A DNA stretch of 64,000 nt from positions 153,566-217,565 of the forward strand of contig CAUJNA010000486.1 of assembly GCA_963377175.1 (NCBI GenBank), in the 5' to 3' direction. Within the stretch, counting starts at the first letter, position 1; each line of letters starts with the position of its first letter. The DNA is from Effrenium voratum. Taxonomy: Eukaryota; Sar; Dinophyceae; Suessiales; Symbiodiniaceae. Positions 48,301 to 57,330 of this stretch are shown in pieces. The notes under the pieces were generated by a model. The model was not told the origin of the DNA. It ran no database searches and saw nothing but the letters and a program-made list of their open reading frames with translations. The translations under genes were made by a program, and so were the position numbers.

Positions 48301-51300
48301 CTTTGGTGCCAGCAACAGGATCGCATAGGTGTCCTTTCAGGTGAGTTTGGACATGATAACAAGCGTTTGCAAACCGTGTGTCCTAAAATCGAGAACATGT
48401 GAACTTGACCGGCATTCTTCTCTGACTTCCGTTTCAACGTTCACAAAGCAGTGCTTCCTGTTTTTCTTGGACACGCCCATCTATTTGTCCAGTGTTTTTC
48501 CCATTGGTTTTCCTTTAAAGCCAAGCTAAGCACGGGGAAAACCACCGCGCCTCAATCGGGACACGTCGGATGGGACCCCCGAGGTACTTGGTGGACGCCG
48601 GCGCGATCGCGGACTCCGTGGAGGCAATGGGAGCACAGCCTGCGGTCGTTTTGGGGGGACTGGGGGGACAGGGGTCGCTACATTGCTCACAAGATTTGGG
48701 GAGTCAGCAGCAGAGTACGCGAATTTGTTGAGCGTGATGAAAGCAATACCTTCAGTGGAACCGGGCTGTTTCGTTCCATGTCTGTTTCTTTCCATGGTTG
48801 GAAGTGGATGATGCGGACCTTCCCCGAAAGGAAATAGTCTTCCTGGAAGGGCAGGTGTACTTTGTGTTTTTTTCCGGCTCGATGCTTTGTTCATTGGTTG
48901 GGGAGGACAACAAAAGGAAAACCACCAGCTGGCTGGGTTTAAGGGACGAGCAAACAAGTAGGGGGTGACCTACAGCTCTGGTGCACTGATCACGCCAACT
49001 CGGCTGGGTCTTTGCCGCGTGATTCAGAGGGCAGAGCAGGGGGGTTGACCATTTACCCACTTGTCAATCAGCATTGAGGTTTCCAATCACCAGCCAGGCG
49101 GTGGTGGATCCATTTGGCTGTGGGTTAAATAGCTATCCAAAATGGAACTCTGGTAAGACACGAGGACTAAATCCCGGTCCCCTGGTGGTTGAATTTTGAT
49201 CCATACCCATTTTCTCTTTTCGACCCATGCCCACTCGCAGTTTCGCTTTCTGCGCGCCAGGAGTGGCACATCCACCGGTACGGCCCGGCCACGATTTTGG
49301 TGCTGGACACCAAAGGCTCGGGACGAATTGGACATGGTCCCCTGAAATTCCACGCGCCTGGTACCCCCTGGAATTCCGTTTGTAGTTCTGTGTTTTGTGC
49401 ATGGCTTGGCACGGGCCATGTCGCCTGCCGTTTTGTCCCAGCAACTTTTAGGCATGTTGTTGTCAAGAATTGCATGGTTTTTTCCTGGGCGAAAAACAAC
49501 AACGCGCGCAGCCAGCAGTTGATGGCAGAAGGCGACAGGTCATCTGAACACGGGGGATTTTGCCCACTCCGTTTGGAGCCGTTCGGGGCAAAACACACGG
49601 CCGTGGAACCCCGCAAAAGTGGGTTGCCTCAGACATAGGCCGGAACTCCCTAGTTTTACAACGCCCAATTGGCCTTGAATTCCTGGGGCCCATGGGCGTG
49701 TCTTTTTAAAGGGGCCTCCAAAGCAACCAAAAGGTAGCCTTACACAACTACATACTACATTTGCTCGGGACCAAGCGCTTTCAGCCAGGCAATGCGATGA
49801 CGGCTGCTGGGGCCTTGGCATCTCGGAACCTCAAGATGGGGTTGGCTCAGAATTGAGGACCTCCGCCCGCCCCCCAAAGAAGAAAGAGAAGAAGAGCAAA
49901 GCCCTGGTTGGTTGCCCCTGGGTCTCCCTTTGAACCAACCAAACACGGAACAAACAAAGTTTTGGTTGGTTTGATTTTGGTCGTCCTTTGAACCAACCTT
50001 AAGAAGGGTTTCCCCGTTTAGAAGACTCACTGGTCGGATTCCTGAAGGGTTCCCTCAGAGACACTTAAGGGTTGTTTTCAAGGGTTCCCTTCACTCAAGG
50101 AACTCCTTTGAAGAGAGAACAACCCGCATTTGAGGCTGTGCCCCTCTTATGCAGGGATGTTGGTCGTTTTTTGGAGATCTGCAGCTCCCTCAGCTGGACA
50201 TCGATTCCTCAACCGAGTTGTCATTCACCCTCAGCTTGCCTGCGATGTGCGTTGCTTGAAGCCGAGCGGCTTCCAGGCTTCAGGCAAGTCAAGGTTAAAT
50301 TCTGACCAACACTTCTTTTCACAGTACCATCCAACCAACTAACATGGAGCCTGACAGAAACCCAACCCCTTTAAAAGGAGAATCGTCTTCCATGTGAAAA
50401 GGGTTGGAGGGTATGTCCTGAAATTCAATCAGATGTCTTGTTCTTTAGACGTCCTCCCGGTTTGGGTGTGGGCAACCGAAGGGGACTTCAGCACCGCACG
50501 GGTGAATCCATGGCTTGAGGCACTGACCAGCACTTGGCGCGGGACCCATTTGGCCGTCAGGAAAGCGGGATTCAAATGCTGGGCCTCCCTTTGATTTCCC
50601 CCGACGCAAAAACGGCACCTGGCAAAAATGACACCCCCATTTGGGAGGGACATGGGAGATGCGCGCGCGGTCTCTCTCTCGCTCTCTCTATCTCTCTTTC
50701 TCCCTCTCTCTCTATATGTATATCTATGTCGTATATCTCTCTCTCTCTCTCTTATTTTCCATATCCACTAACAGTAAGTTGCGACTGCGGACAGCGAGGC
50801 TGCTGTGACTAAACGCAGTTTCTTGCATTCTTGAGGGACTTCTGCAGATTCGAAACACAGCAAGTCCACTGATGGAATTGCTTTTAGGCATTTGTCGGCT
50901 GCATTTGGTTTCTGGTTTGTGTTGATAGGGGTTGGCACAATCGCATCTATATCGTACATATAGATATCTTTTGAATCTATGTTTTGCTGGATGCCGACTT
51001 CCGCTGCCAGCCTTGCAAAATGCTCTGCGCACATTTGTTAGGGGTCCAGTCGCCTGGTCTGAGTAGGGAAATGAGGTCGGTTTGTGCGAGAACCTACCCG
51101 TGCCCATCGGCCTCCCATCAACCATTCCCGGGAATCATGCATACGAATCGCCTTTCAGCTCAGACTTCGAACGGACCCAAGCTGAAGTCCGGTGGGCGGT
51201 GATTTTCTTACCAGGAGGGGTTGCCAAGGTCCGTTTGGCCCCACCAAGCCTCCCTTTGGCTCGTGAATCCCCCCCTTAGATGCCCTCGGGGCCCTAGCAG

Positions 51301-52564
51301 CCCCCTTCTAATCCACGAAATTTGGGGGTTTGGAGCCGCTGAGCAGTGCCGCAAAACACTTCTTGGGTTTGTATCCCTCAAACGCCAGGCCGCAAAAGGT
51401 TCTCTCGGAGAAGCAGTGGGAGGCCATCGACGAGGCTGGCCAAAGGGGCGAGGAGGGCTTGGAGCGCGACGGGTTGCTCAGGTTTCAAAAGCGGAGGGGG
51501 GTTGTCGTGGGGAGGTCTTTGCGTGTGTCTTTGTTCTAACCAAACGATTTGGTTCGGCAAAGCCATTGAGGTCGCAGCCGATTGGCTGTGTTTCATTTTT
51601 CGGAGAAGTCCCACCTTTCGGGTATGGTTACACGGTATGGTTGGACATATAGCAATGGTCATCTACCTTACCGGACCTCGCCATCCAAGCCATTTGTCTC
51701 AAGCCACGGGCTCTGCGTAGGTCTCACGCTCGGCCCAGTTGAACGGCATGGCCATCGACGGTTTTGAGCTGCCCTGTGCTGTCACGGCAGTGTTTGTCTT
51801 GCACTTCGTTTTCGTGGACACGTTTGCCGTTGGGGCTGCTCGAACACCCTTTCAACTCAAGTATCCCTTCACTACAGAGCTGAATGACCCAAGGCAGCTG
51901 GAGCCATTTATTCGAGCGTTGCGTGCGCAACAAAACCAGGTGGAGCAGGCTTGGGCCTTTTTCCTGGCCATGTGGGTGTGCTCCTTTGCGCTGGATGCCA
52001 ACTTTGCTGGAGTCTGTGGCATTGTTTGGGTTCTGGCCCGGATGGCCTATGGCTACTTGTATCGGCTGAATCCCAGCCGGAACAAGTTGATATGGTGCAC
52101 CGCTCCAGCCTACGCTGCGCAGGCAATGTGCTGTGGTGGCATTCTCACCGGAATTCTGCCATATTCTTTGCCGGTGTCTGCCGGCATCTCCAGCATTGTG
52201 GTGATTTTCTTCGCCATCTATGGCTGGTTTGTATACCGCCCTTGGCTTCAACAGTACGTGGAAGAGGAGAAGAGCAGATACGATGCTCAGCTCATTTCGC
52301 GCTGACCAACGCGTCTGCGATGAAAAAAGCAAACATCCAAGGCACAACAGCCGGACATAAACTATGGTTATCACGTCTCAGTGGGTTGACCAAGGCACTT
52401 CCCCCCCCCCCCAACTCCACCCCAACTCCACACAACTCCTCGCCCCCCACCTCCCTCTCCACTCCCCCCTTGGAACTTGGGCCGCTTTGGTGCAGGCGCT
52501 GTCAGACGAGATGGCCCAAGCACTGCTGCTGGTGTCGGACACCCCGTTGGCGCTGGAGGAGTCG
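28159..52564 (+). CDS. PhoD-like metallophosphoesterase, many exons, probably inactive
   Basis: Best exons: 28159-28211, 29529-29579, 32457-32543, 35478-35543, 36769-36840, 38780-38861, 39547-39604, 45389-45489, 49261-49336, 51399-51434 and 52496-52564. Less sure: 40083-40180, 40952-41024, 44489-44535, 46359-46391, 47838-47907 and 48584-48623. The motifs follow the order of eukaryotic PhoD-like proteins: GPVIGRVTDTT with a VTFQLQNLKPDTP strand (N-terminal beta domain), DSDPWKELQKSV, the block where HxGDQxY should be (here LQVGRSY), SYRITRGPRPI, YREYQRSLW, HRYGPATILVLDTKG, LSEKQWEAIDEAL and LLLVSDTP. The usual Asp of HxGD and the DDHE block are not conserved, so catalysis is doubtful. Several junctions are in phase, others remain open, and the 5' and 3' ends are not defined. 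Confidence 0.6.
29529..29579 (+). CDS. Exon: VNGHKDRFDRQMVLLGQ (PhoD-like gene)
   Basis: Acceptor ggctcgtgag, GC donor CAG|GCGGGG, phase 0 at both ends and compatible with the previous exon. Confidence 0.5.
29580..32456. other. Presumed intron of the PhoD-like gene
   Basis: Contains the telomere-like tract. A short GC-rich open frame at 30762-30965 (GLILLESILPLRPRLGILRY) lacks good splice sites and is not called. An exon may be hidden here, because the phases of the flanking exons do not match. Confidence 0.35.
30427..30730. repeat. Telomere-like degenerate CCTAAACCC tract
   Basis: About 300 bases of CCTAAAC, AACCC and CCCTAAAC variants on a C/A-rich strand, like eroded interstitial telomere repeat (C-strand of TTTAGGG). 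A similar tract is at 53590-53880. Confidence 0.7.
32457..32543 (+). CDS. Exon: LRPGLPVTFQLQNLKPDTPC (PhoD-like gene)
   Basis: Acceptor tgtgtctcaag, GT donor at 32544. LPVTFQLQNLKPDTP is the F-x-L-x-x-LxPxT strand that ends the N-terminal beta domain. The tail RGKTRMEMG is less certain. Confidence 0.6.
33205..33320 (+). mobile_element. MITE-like element, second copy
   Basis: Shares CCTAAGAAT, GATGATTCCCC, AAGACCAACAA and CCATGGTTT in the same order as the copy at 19078, with ends GGTACTGTG and CCATCCACCATAGTA. More diverged. Confidence 0.45.
34177..35031 (-). pseudogene. Unrecognised antisense frame with a single internal stop
   Basis: One reverse frame is open for 285 codons from 35031 to 34177 except for a TGA at 34720-34722. 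The first part reads YATVNPLFNTDHFEKARIAE and GRHILPAAAEARGRIVPQND. Other reverse frames also look coding around 34560-34740 (DNPHRRADPSLENACW), so frameshifts are likely. A CTG run makes the Ala repeat. Could be a processed gene fragment lying antisense in an intron. No family recognised. Confidence 0.3.
35478..35543 (+). CDS. Exon: DSDPWKELQKSVASGLE (PhoD-like gene)
   Basis: Acceptor caccggaag, GC donor GAG|GCGAAG. DxDxWKEL...V with a short spacer precedes the metal-binding block in PhoD-like proteins, and the next exon supplies that block in phase. Confidence 0.6.
36769..36840 (+). CDS. Exon: substituted HxGD block (PhoD-like gene)
   Basis: Acceptor ccgcatcgccag, GC donor GAA|GCCTGT, phase 0 to 0. 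Reads VQVALQVGRSYAAEIFDQVW then REQE. Aligned with the family pattern D-L-V-x-H-x-G-D-Q-x-Y-A-D-x-x-F, the His is Gln and the Asp is Arg. Confidence 0.58.
37244..37336. repeat. (GT)n microsatellite, about 46 units
   Basis: Uninterrupted TG run. The long CVCV frame over it is an artefact. Confidence 0.95.
38638..38756. repeat. Three tandem copies of a unit of about 50 bases
   Basis: Each unit has GGGAAAGTAGACAGTGAAAT and GCATAGAGGCA-like parts. Directly precedes the next exon. Confidence 0.75.
38780..38861 (+). CDS. Exon: MLKEARNLLRESYRITRG (PhoD-like gene)
   Basis: Acceptor ggctgccag, GT donor at 38862. The pattern x-LLRE-x-YR-x-T-x-G-x-P is the segment after the metal-binding block, where relatives have YRxTW. 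Confidence 0.58.
39547..39604 (+). CDS. Exon: AVRAGSGLRTLLRMGREE (PhoD-like gene)
   Basis: Acceptor ccacgtgcag, strong donor gtgaga, phase 1 in and phase 2 out, which match the neighbours. Position and the AVRAGSxL start fit the block that in active relatives reads LRxGSNLMxxDDHE. Here the DDH is gone. Confidence 0.5.
40083..40180 (+). CDS. Candidate exon: APTGPNDSPVEPAGEICSNL (PhoD-like gene)
   Basis: Phase matches the previous exon. Continues as SVFQAPLDLPCG. Several possible GC or GA donors lie between 40155 and 40189. Confidence 0.42.
40952..41024 (+). CDS. Candidate exon near a triple-open stretch
   Basis: Acceptor tttggggtgcag, GC donor CAG|GCTGGA. All three frames are open. The frame SPALLRDVPTLRTLLQRAHE then LDEQ looks best by composition but not by phase. 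Confidence 0.33.
41455..41960. repeat. Large imperfect inverted repeat built from AAACCGTTTGAACC
   Basis: Left half (41455-41640) repeats CCGTTTGAACC, TTTCTCAGAGGAAAGG and TTTGGGCC. Right half (41690-41960) carries the inverse words GGTTCAAACAG, CCTTTCCTCTGAGAAAGGG and GGGCCTTGA. The units are themselves near-palindromic, so the whole can fold into a cruciform or long hairpin. Confidence 0.75.
42366..42390. repeat. Poly(T) tract
   Basis: 25 T in an AT-rich 300-base stretch (42090-42560). Confidence 0.9.
44489..44535 (+). CDS. Candidate exon: LLLGDIHQLLCLGLE
   Basis: Acceptor aaagcctcag, GC donor GAG|GCGAGA. Hydrophobic with a GDIHQ string. Placement in the PhoD-like gene is by position only. 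Confidence 0.42.
45389..45489 (+). CDS. Exon: PPPPPEVYREYQRSLWAW (PhoD-like gene)
   Basis: Acceptor aggacatcag. A Pro run then YREYQRSLW, which matches the YxEYQRQLW signature after the catalytic centre in PhoD-like proteins. The GC donor at 45490 keeps phase 0, but the 3' edge could be at 45464-45472. Confidence 0.55.
46160..46358 (+). repeat. TCAC-rich pyrimidine stretch ending at a splice acceptor
   Basis: About 190 bases of CTCACTTCA-type repeats with almost no AG after 46165, ending gccgag before the exon at 46359. It may serve as an extended polypyrimidine tract. Confidence 0.5.
46359..46391 (+). CDS. Candidate short exon: DGSFHVGLATQ (PhoD-like gene)
   Basis: Phase 0 in and out, donor CAG|GTGCTG. 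The frame continues as VLGQGWLDAG if this is not the donor. Confidence 0.42.
47838..47907 (+). CDS. Candidate exon: EDEAGLEPGTRISLADLTWY (PhoD-like gene)
   Basis: Acceptor tgcgcattcag, GT donor at 47908. It joins in phase to 46359-46391 and 48584-48623. Confidence 0.45.
48584..48623 (+). CDS. Candidate exon: YLVDAGAIADSVE (PhoD-like gene)
   Basis: Acceptor acccccgag, GC donor GAG|GCAATG. Phase fits the exons on both sides. Confidence 0.45.
49261..49336 (+). CDS. Exon: EWHIHRYGPATILVLDTKGS (PhoD-like gene)
   Basis: Acceptor ttctgcgcgccag, GT donor near 49337. H-x-H-x-YGP-x-x-ILxLDT[RK]G is a hallmark strand of PhoD-like phosphatases, and the Asp is kept. Confidence 0.62.
50650..50755. repeat. 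CT microsatellite cluster
   Basis: Alternating CT/CTCTAT runs in presumed intron. Confidence 0.85.
51399..51434 (+). CDS. Exon: VLSEKQWEAIDE (PhoD-like gene)
   Basis: LSExQWExxxE is the family motif before the LLVVSSTP strand. GC donor GAG|GCTGGC; joining to 52496 gives AIDE|ALSDEMAQALLLVSDTP with no gap. The exon may start at 51389 (PQKV...). Confidence 0.62.
51688..51703 (+). promoter_or_regulatory. Relic dinoflagellate spliced leader
   Basis: AGCCATTTGTCTCAAG against the conserved leader end AGCCATTTTGGCTCAAG: one base lost and one substitution over 17. It lies 44 bases upstream of the MAPEG ATG. Such relics arise when a trans-spliced mRNA is reverse-transcribed back into the genome. Confidence 0.6.
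51748..52305 (+). CDS. MAPEG-family membrane protein, intronless
   Basis: 185 codons from ATG at 51748 to TGA, without introns. The product has the MAPEG signature RAQQNQVEQ (R-x3-N-x2-E) after the first membrane segment, then ARMAYGYLYR. Hydrophobic segments are at about residues 8-28, 70-88, 93-107, 120-140 and 147-162, for example IVVIFFAIYGWFVY. MAPEG proteins are small ER or membrane enzymes acting on glutathione conjugates and eicosanoids, or have unknown substrates in protists. An in-frame TTG at 51739 lies just after cggcccag, so that AG may be the present trans-splice acceptor. No stops or frameshifts, so it is probably functional. It lies inside a PhoD-like gene intron. Confidence 0.85.
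   Translation: MAIDGFELPCAVTAVFVLHFVFVDTFAVGAARTPFQLKYPFTTELNDPRQLEPFIRALRAQQNQVEQAWAFFLAMWVCSFALDANFAGVCGIVWVLARMAYGYLYRLNPSRNKLIWCTAPAYAAQAMCCGGILTGILPYSLPVSAGISSIVVIFFAIYGWFVYRPWLQQYVEEEKSRYDAQLISR
52496..52564 (+). CDS. Exon: ALSDEMAQALLLVSDTPLAL (PhoD-like gene)
   Basis: Acceptor ctttggtgcag, GT donor gtattt at 52565. The LLLVSDTP strand matches the LVVVSSxP strand of PhoD-like proteins. If the donor is not used, the frame reads SVFCGRAAP and stops at 52591. Confidence 0.62.
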
Positions 52565-53589
52565 GTATTTTGTGGCCGCGCCGCGCCATGAACCCCAACA
52601 TCAAATGCTCTGGTAAACACGGGATAAACAAATGGTTGGGAAACTACAAGATGATGTTTCCAACATGGGAAAAGCTTCCCGTGGTCATTTGGTGGTCATT
52701 TGGGGACCAAAGAGAATATTGATCAACACCCATATGTTTGTCGAAGCATGGTGGTACTCCTGAGTTTGGCAAAAGTCTTATTCCAACCGTTTTGGACAAC
52801 CATGAGCCATGAGCAAGTTTTCTTCTAGTAAGCTAGAAGCGTAACTGATTTTTCTTCCCAAAGCACCTTTCGGTGCCATTGCCAGAGCGGCCGGATGCCA
52901 GCTGACAATATGACTTCCTGGTCTTCGGTTCCCAGCCATACCGGTAAGACTCTTTAGACTTTTGGAGGGACGGAAACAGAGTTAGGCGTGGAAGGGAGAC
53001 GGGAAAGGGAGAGTTAATCCTAGGTCATCTCCTTTCTCTCGTCTGACGGTTTATCCCCTGTCCACTTTCCTTTCGTACGCCATCAATAAGCCATGCTCCA
53101 CTAAAAGTTTAAGTTGTTGCAAGCAATGTCCAGGACCCGGTAAGCAGTGGTTCAACGCCGTGGTCCCCCCTGCCGTTCGGACAAGACATGTGACATGAGC
53201 GTAGGCCCTCCGTGACGTGGTTTCGAGTGGGTCTTGAGTGACCTTGGGAGGCAAGACTCTACCGCCTGCATGGGTAGGGTCCAAATTTAGAATTCAAGGT
53301 GGGGTCTCCTACGAGCATGGCCTTTTAGCTCAGCTTAGGGCATACACGACAATGGATTCAGTTGGGTTGTAGTCATTTACCAGAGGGCTAGACATTTCAA
53401 TGAAGGACCTGTGTTCAAGTCTTTTCGGAAACAATCCAAAACCGGGCCCCCAGTTTTTCCCGCCTAGGTTTGGCGTGCCGGGTCGTCGGTCGTTGGCCAG
53501 TCGGTCAGTCAGCGCTTTTTTGGTTTTCGCGGTTTTTGTAGCTTTGGCTTTCCACATCCTCAGCATCACCAGCAACCCTTAGTAGCATC

Positions 53590-53880
53590 ACTGCCAGGAT
53601 AGTGTTTGTAACCCACCCCAAACCACAACCACAAACCCTATGCCCAGCCGGACCAACCCTGAACCCGCCCGAAACCCACACTAAACCAGCAGGATTGCAT
53701 TCCTATGCCAGCCCAAACCTATCGTAATCCCACCCTTAACCAGCACTAAACCAACGCTAACCCTTCCCTAGCCAACCTAGACCAACCGTGAACACAGCGT
53801 ATAGAAACCCAAGCCCCGCCGAAACCCACCCAAGGCAATCCTTGACCCCACCCCAAACTCAATCTAACCCAAAGCTTCTG
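53590..53880. repeat. Second telomere-like degenerate AACCC/CCTAA tract
   Basis: Same composition as 30427-30730 (AAACCCTATG, CCTAACCC, AACCCACACTAAACC). Confidence 0.65.
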
Positions 53881-54011
53881 GTGATGCTGGGAGTGTTGAA
53901 ACGATGCCGGGAATGTTGACGGTGCTGTTGCAATGCAGGTGCGCTTGTTTTAAGCACATGCCGTGAAATGCGTCGTTTCAGCACCTACAAAACCCAGAGA
54001 AAAAAACGGCC

Positions 54012-54168
54012 CGCCATGGATGTTTGCGAAATCCTTTCGCACTACTTCGAAACCATAGTTGAAACCATTGTCACTGTTGGTATTTACAGGGTAACCATCC
54101 CAAACCAGGGTTTCTGAACGGCAGTTCGGAATGATTTCGTCCATCCACAATAGGATTTCCGCCTCCAA
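54012..54168 (-). mobile_element. MITE-like element, reversed copy
   Basis: On the reverse strand reads AGAAACCCTGG, GTAAATACCAACA and AATGGTTTCAAC in order, flanked by TGTGGATGGACGAAAT and its imperfect inverse. Lies in the long stretch after exon 52496-52564. Confidence 0.45.
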
Positions 54169-54937
54169 AAACGCAGGAGGCAGAGCCACGCGGTGTCGTG
54201 GAGACGAATGTGGCAGCTGGGTCCTCAGGTGCCAAGATTTGATCCTTGTTTGCCAAGAGTGTATGTGACTCTTACTTGTTTTTGTGGCTACATGGTGACA
54301 AGATGGTGGTTTACATTGCAGTATGCTTGGTGGTGGTTGGGTGACGGACTTTTGTAAGTTTTTTGATGTGCCCAACATTATCCTTCATACTTTCTTGACG
54401 CATAGCAATAGGTTAGACTTGAGAAGGCTAGACATTCCCCCTGTGCTGTTGCACAGGCTGAAGCCAACGCCCTTCGAACCCCCAAGTCTCATTGAAAAGG
54501 CTTTGAGTACCGCTTCGCAGCTGACCGTAAGGTTGCAAGTTGTGAGAAGCAGCATGTGAAAGGCCACTCGCCTCGGTTTTCCCAAATTCTATGACCACTG
54601 ACTCCCCAGGACTGACAAAACAGCTACTGGAACCTCGGACTCTCTGCTTGAAGCCTCGAGCGAATTTCAGCGCCGTTCTTTAGTGGGCCCCAAAGTAGTA
54701 TTGGTACAAGCCAGGGACACATCAGAGAACCGTTGGTTTTTGGGGCCTTGTGTTTGTGCTTGTGTGTGTTTGCCAAAAGAGAGACCTCCGAAATGAGTGG
54801 TTTCCTTTTGATTTCGCCTCAAAACAACTCAACTTGTTGGCACCACAAAAGCACCCACACCCACAAACACAGCGCAGGTTGCAAAGAGCCTCGCGATCGT
54901 CCGACAGACCGGGCTGCGGTCGTTTTCTTTTCCCCAG

Positions 54938-55025
54938 GCAGCTGATGTTGGCTTCGTTGGCGGCCACCGCTGGACCATGTCCTGGGCGCTCCCCGCCCGA
55001 TTTGGCCGTTCGACTTGGGCGATGG
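54938..55025 (+). CDS. Doubtful exon after tttccccag
   Basis: Good acceptor and GC-rich content, two competing frames, and no clear donor. QLMLASLAATAGP is reminiscent of the strand after the W-rich region of PhoD-like proteins. Confidence 0.32.
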
Positions 55026-55135
55026 GAGCCCACTTGGGCTTCTCTCAAAATCGGGTCCATTAAAGTTATCCGAAAGGAGGGTTCCCCGAAAAAGGACACA
55101 CCCATTTCAAGAGGACATTCAACTTGCCACAAAAT

Positions 55136-56680
55136 GAAAGGTAGGGGCAGCCATCCTGCGAATTCAGCAGATAAGATACCATATGTCCATCCTAACACAC
55201 TGACATGGATTCCTAAAAGGGGTTTCCATCCCGAAAGATGATTCCTCTTATGAGAACAATTTGGCTTGAATGCAGATTTTCGGTTCTGATGTTGGTTTGC
55301 TACTCTTCTGGTGTTGCTTGTTGCTCGCCGATAGGAGGGGCTTTCCCAATTTTAGCTTGCAACCCTTTATGTGCGCGGGTCTCAGGTACCTTTTCCCTTC
55401 CAGACCCAAGAAGGCCAATTACTCTGCAAAAGGCAAATCCTTCCCCAGCCTCCGCACACGCACGGCTTCCACGTCAGGAGATGGCGAACGCGCCGGCCGG
55501 GTCGCCTCGCGGATCACGCGCATCACGCGGATCACGCGGATCGCGCGAATCGCAGGCTGGGATGAGTTGCAGGGTTCAGGGGACACGTTCTCCACTTCCA
55601 TGAGATGAACCGTATGATTGCTGTTGGCAGAAGGCAGTTTTTTTTTGGGGTCCACGTGAAGGGGCAGTCATCAGACGTTGATGAGCATACGCAGGCATGT
55701 GTTGTTACAGGCCTTCGAGAAATTTGAATGCCTAGAGAGGGATACGTGCCACCAAAACTGTGGCCATACGTCAGCACGTAGTCGCACTGTCAGTGTTGAA
55801 AGGTAGGGGCCATCATGCGAATCCAGCAGATAAGGTCGGATATGTTCTTCCTTACACACTGACATGGATTTCCTTTTAATATAATATTTTTGGCATTCGA
55901 TGCTCATTTTCAGTTCTGATGTTGGATTGCTACTCTTCTGATGTTGCTTGTTGCTCGCCAATAGGAGGGGCTTTCTCATTTTTTTTTGTCTGATGTTGGT
56001 TTGCTACTCCTCTGATGTTGCTTGTTGCTCGCCAATAGGAGGGGCTTTCCCTTTTTTTTTTCCACGACCCTCTATGTGCGCGTGTCTTAGGCACCCTTGC
56101 CCTTCCAGACCCCAAAAGGCTAATTACTCTGCAAAAAGCAAATCCTCGCCCCCATTCAAGCTGGAGGCTCCGCACACACGGCTTCCATGTCAGGAGATGG
56201 CGAACGCGCCGGCCGGGTCGCCTCGCGGATCACGCGCATCACGCGGATCACGCGGATCGCGCGAATCGCAGGCTGGGGATGAGTTGCAGGGTTCAGCAAA
56301 CGGGCCCAAGCTTGCACCAAGGGACCATCCTGTGTGCAAGGGTCACCCAAAGGGTTTAGCAAGTCACGGAAGTGCTACGAAGAGTTTTGGAAGGCTACCA
56401 TCATCTTAATGAGGCCCCCTTTTCCACTTCCATGAGATCATATTTGCGAAATGGAGCTATCTTTTCCGACAATTAGCATAGAACCATATCATTGTGGGAT
56501 CTTCTGCCAACTGTTGGCAGAAGACATTTTTTGTTGGGTGTCCATGTGAAGGGGCAGTTATCAGACGTTGATGATCATACGCAGGCATTCGTTGTCACAG
56601 GTCTTCGATAATCTCAATACTCGGAGAGGGAACCATGCCACCAAAACTGTGGCCACTGGGCAGCATGTAGCTGCACAGAA
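55136..56680. repeat. Tandem segmental duplication of about 660 bases
   Basis: Copy 1 is about 55136-55796 and copy 2 about 55797-56680. Shared landmarks in order: GAAAGGTAGGGGC...CAGCAGATAAG, GATGTTGGTTTGCTACTC, GCTCGCCAATAGGAGGGG, GGAGATGGCGAACGCGCC, the ATCACGCG run, GTTGGCAGAAG and CATACGCAGGCAT. In copy 2 the TTGCTCGCCAATAGGAGGGG part is doubled again, and about 125 bases are added near 56297-56420. Confidence 0.85.
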
Positions 56681-57280
56681 AAAGGAGACCTTCGTGACGT
56701 CCCCAATTTTTGGCGTATGTAAAGAGGAACTCAAACTCAAAGGAACACCTTCATGTTAGGGGTCCCCCCAATTTTACACCACATGGATTGTGTCACAGTG
56801 TCTCCGTGAGGCATCCAAAACCGCGGAGGATGTCAAGGCGCTTGGCATGGGTACTGTGGCGTGGGTCGTTCAGCAAGTCAGCTAGCCCTCTTTGGACAAT
56901 GAACCGAGTGCTTGGTTTAAAACCCCAGTATTTGGAGGAAGGACCAAGCCAAGAAGGGACAGCTACTTGATACGCGCCAAAGCTTGCCCAGGCATATGTC
57001 TGGCCGTTGCGGCCGAAGTGTGCCTCTGCCTAGCACTGCAGGATGCAGCTGGCAGCGTCGGAGAGGACGCGCAAGTGACAGCCGCCAGTGCGGAAGAGGA
57101 CACGCAAGTGGTAGTTGCGGGGGCCTCAGGGTGTGTCGGACTGGCGTTTGTTTGTGTTCTCTCCGCCTGAACCCCTGGTTCTTGTAGAGGGTAAATGGGA
57201 AGCCACTCCAATCACCAAATAGAGGGAAGCTGACTTCCCCCTGGAATTGGATGCGCGCAAATCTCTGCAAGGCATCGCAG

Positions 57281-57330
57281 GGCAGCAAGGAGAATGGCTT
57301 GGAGACCGGCCTGAACACGGATAAGGTCAG
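57281..57330 (+). CDS. Candidate exon: GSKENGLETGLNTDKV
   Basis: Acceptor ggcatcgcag, strong donor gtgagtg at 57331. Phase fits the next candidate. The acceptor and first bases are repeated at 59288. Confidence 0.45.

Larger units (their letters stand above)
51435..52495 (+). other. GC-AG intron that hosts the MAPEG retrogene
   Basis: Bounded by the LSEKQWEAIDE and ALSDEMAQ exons. The MAPEG gene occupies more than half of it, on the same strand. A C run (52401-52413) and a C-rich tract precede the acceptor. Confidence 0.55.
52565..57280. other. Long stretch with repeats and one doubtful exon
   Basis: Contains the telomere-like tract, the reversed MITE and the tandem duplication. After tttccccag at 54937 a GC-rich open frame reads QLMLASLAATAGPCPGRSPP or, in phase 0, AADVGFVGGHRWTMSWALPA. 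Either might be the next PhoD-like exon, but I cannot choose. Confidence 0.35.
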
